Assembly: GCA_022113835.1 (NCBI GenBank)
Contig: JAILWY010000013.1
Span: 15,176,001-15,240,000, forward strand
DNA length: 64,000 nt
Direction: 5' to 3'
Source of the DNA: Atopsyche davidsoni
Taxonomy: Eukaryota > Arthropoda > Insecta > Trichoptera > Hydrobiosidae
Within the stretch, counting starts at the first letter, position 1. Each line of letters starts with the position of its first letter. Below, one piece after another: positions 61,401 through 64,000 of the stretch. The translations under genes were made by a program, and so were the position numbers. The notes beneath the pieces are model-generated. The model ran no database searches. It worked only from the letters and a program-made list of their open reading frames with translations, and was not told the DNA's origin.

Positions 61401-64000
61401 AGTCTTAATTAATGCAATAATAATAAAAAAAATTATAATCTCTGTAATTAAAACGGATTAATTAAACCTATTTAAAAACATGATGTTTTAGTTTAGTAAT
61501 GAATATATAATAAAACTTTTATTTTTGTAACTTATTAGTAATAATTAATGTTAACAGGTGTTTGGTGTCTTAGCAAATCTATTTGATAATTAAAGTTCGT
61601 GTACTCGCAATATATTTAAAATTCTACGAAAGTGGGATTTTCAAAAGGTTTGTTAGAATCTAATGCGGAGCTTGTATTATATTTTCTTTATCTAAATTTA
61701 GAATTCGCCTACATTTTGAGTCTGAGTGGTGTTTATTTCCTTGAATTTAAACAGTATACTAATGACCACTCAGACTGCAAACTTTTGGATATATTATGTT
61801 AGAAAAATTTAATTTACTTACCTATTCGTGGAAACTAAATTCTGAAATCATTTTTACTAATATCATCACCACTGCTTTATGATTCAATGAAAATAATTCT
61901 TTTTTCACACTACTTGTTACAATTATTTTTACTTGTTTTTATTTCTCTTAACCCTCAACCCCGAATCATGAGTCCGCTCTCTAGATGAGGTGTATTCGCA
62001 TATTTTTTTTTGCAAATGCTTTAAGGTAGGTATAAAACCAAAAGATATCACCAGAACATTAAAAATTCTGTTTCCTTTTGGAACTCGGAAAACAACTTGA
62101 CAATTATTACCGTAATCAGCATTTCGCTAGTAACAACAACATTTTTCATAAAAAATAACTAGTAAAAAAGTGTTTTTTTTTCCAGTAAACAAAAGCATTT
62201 GCTATCTTGATTTTAAAGAACGCTGTCTAAGGCAAAGTAAAAAATGACTAAAAAATTATTTTTAGATATCTACATCATCACAAAAAAAGAAAGAAACATT
62301 AACAAGACTTCTCTTCACTGAGACTACGAGAACTCTTTTATTATGGAGAAACATTGCCACATTCAAGTTTGTTTTAAATTATAATACACACTTAAATTTA
62401 AAGTGCATAAAAATAACATAAATAATGGTTTTGTTGTGAACAAAAGATCAATGTAAATGCATTATAAGTGAAAGGATGTTAATATATTTTCAAATATATA
62501 AATATATATTGTATACAGCATCACATGGTAGTTTTATGAATTAATAATACAAAAAAAACCTTAAATTTTTCCGTGAATGCAATAAAGACAAAGCTTGAAA
62601 TGGTTGTTTATTGTGAGAGGAAAAAAGATTTAATCAAAGGCATGAATATAAAACCTGAAAAAATCCAGGATAATTTAAATCTGAATTACGTTTTATTTCA
62701 CATAACTTAATTATTTTTTCCTTGAATTCTTTATGGTTCCAATGCTCACGGCAGAAGCAAACTGAATTTTATTATTTTTTAATTAATCAAATATAATTTT
62801 ATTCATCACATTTATAATGAATGTTTATGCAAAAAGTAAAAACGAAGAAACCATTATTTTTAGATTTTAAAACAGAGTGGTCGAGGGTATGAAAATACCC
62901 CAAAATAATAAATATGGAAAATGTGTGTTATATCGTCTCAAATTGTAAAAGCACATTTATTTTTATTAATGTCATAATAAGTACAATGTTCTACAATGTC
63001 ACCCAAATGATCCTTATAGACCTTCAATAGAAAATAAAATGTTTTTAACACAAATGTACATGCTAATATAAAAACCACTGCTAGTTAGTTTTAAGATAAA
63101 AAGCAAAAAGCAACGATGTGAGCAAAATACTTTTTACACTCAAGAAAATATTCCAAGCTTATATTATACATAAGACGACGATTTAATACAGCAAGAAGAT
63201 TTTCTATACATTAATTTAAAATATTTTTTGAAAACTATTTCTTTTTGCTTATAAATTAAGTAGATGGCATATATAGCATGATCTTTTTAGACAACCCTGT
63301 AAAATTCCTCTTTGAATCTATCCAAAACTTAATATTACATTTTAAAACTTATTATAACTATGAAAGTAGGACATTGCAAAATTTTGTAGAAAAAATATTT
63401 GAAAGTTTTTTAAAAGTTATTTAACCTTATTAAAGAGTTTATACATAGCTCTAGGTTTAATTAGAATTCACAAAATATGAAATTCATGAACTTCTAATGA
63501 AATAACATTTTTTGTAGCTATATTTGTCTGTATTAATAAACTCAGTTTAATAATTATTCTGAGTACTGCTTTAAACCGTATTCGTTTACAAAAAAAGAGA
63601 CGATGTTTATAATTACTGGTTGATGTTTAAGTTAATAGGTTTATGATTTTAATGAGGCATTTTTTCTTTAAAAAAATACTCTCAAAATTTTTATATGAAA
63701 TGTAGATAATTGCATCAGTAATTTTTAAGTTTACTAGGAACTACGAGTTCATCAAATTTGTTTTATAAATTTAATATATATAAACCATATATTTAAATTC
63801 TAAGTAAATAATTATATTGCTTACAGTTTATAAATTCTAAGGTACAATTCTTTGTATTAAGGCTATTCATATTCATCGGTTTTGTTTGAAAAATGTTCAG
63901 GTTTACGACTGCGGTTGACATACAAGGAAGCTTGTGCAAAGTCTTTTATGACGCCCCTTGCTTTTAAGAAAGAACCTGATTAATATGGGGATTTTCTTCA
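58500..64000. other. No gene seen
   Basis: 5.5 kb of AT-rich sequence with only short chance frames. The one shared item is the 19-mer near 61554 that also occurs near 32216. Confidence 0.5.

Overview
This is AT-rich (roughly 70% or more by eye), intron- and intergene-dominated DNA from a eukaryote, almost certainly an insect. It contains an exon of an insect-type pyrokinin/PBAN (FXPRLamide) receptor. The rest is filled with transposon families common in arthropods: mariner, Tc1-mariner-like, piggyBac, pogo/Tigger-like, hAT-like and Penelope-like elements, plus tRNA-derived repeats and long (AT)n microsatellites. No bacterial features, operons, rRNA or CRISPR arrays are present. The genus cannot be named from the sequence.

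Host genes are sparse. On the minus strand, 7842-8062 is a clear receptor exon covering transmembrane helices 6 and 7. A possible last exon carrying the cytoplasmic tail lies about 5.2 kb further along the same strand at 2423-2665. On the plus strand, 53909-54044 is a candidate exon resembling helices 7 to 9 of a nuclear-receptor ligand-binding domain. Three weaker exon candidates are at 39176-39247 (strand ambiguous), 56150-56376 and 58102-58273. The last of these is followed by an AATAAA signal.

Mobile DNA explains most of the other structure. In order: Penelope-type terminal fragments (5885-6105); a dispersed repeat in two copies (5426-5700 and 18132-18420); an internally deleted Tc1/mariner-like element (14544-15102); a decayed piggyBac (19977-21788); a full-length but dead mariner (24342-26292) with a small piggyBac-type element nested inside it (25029-25692); two copies of a repeat carrying a tRNA-Thr-like sequence (28846-29069 and 51394-51642), one next to a 67-bp perfect foldback hairpin (29177-29332). 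Further right come a Penelope-like element with 201-bp inverted arms and an intact GIY-YIG domain (34596-36125), a palindromic Penelope remnant (49921-50168), a Tigger-like MITE (46547-46946) and a hAT-like element (54266-54839) holding another Penelope-type end.

The most unusual signal is a hammerhead-ribozyme-like fold in the Penelope arms (35986-36022, mirrored at 34649-34685). Its core departs from consensus in a way that could be compensatory. All calls come from reading the sequence; no searches were run.
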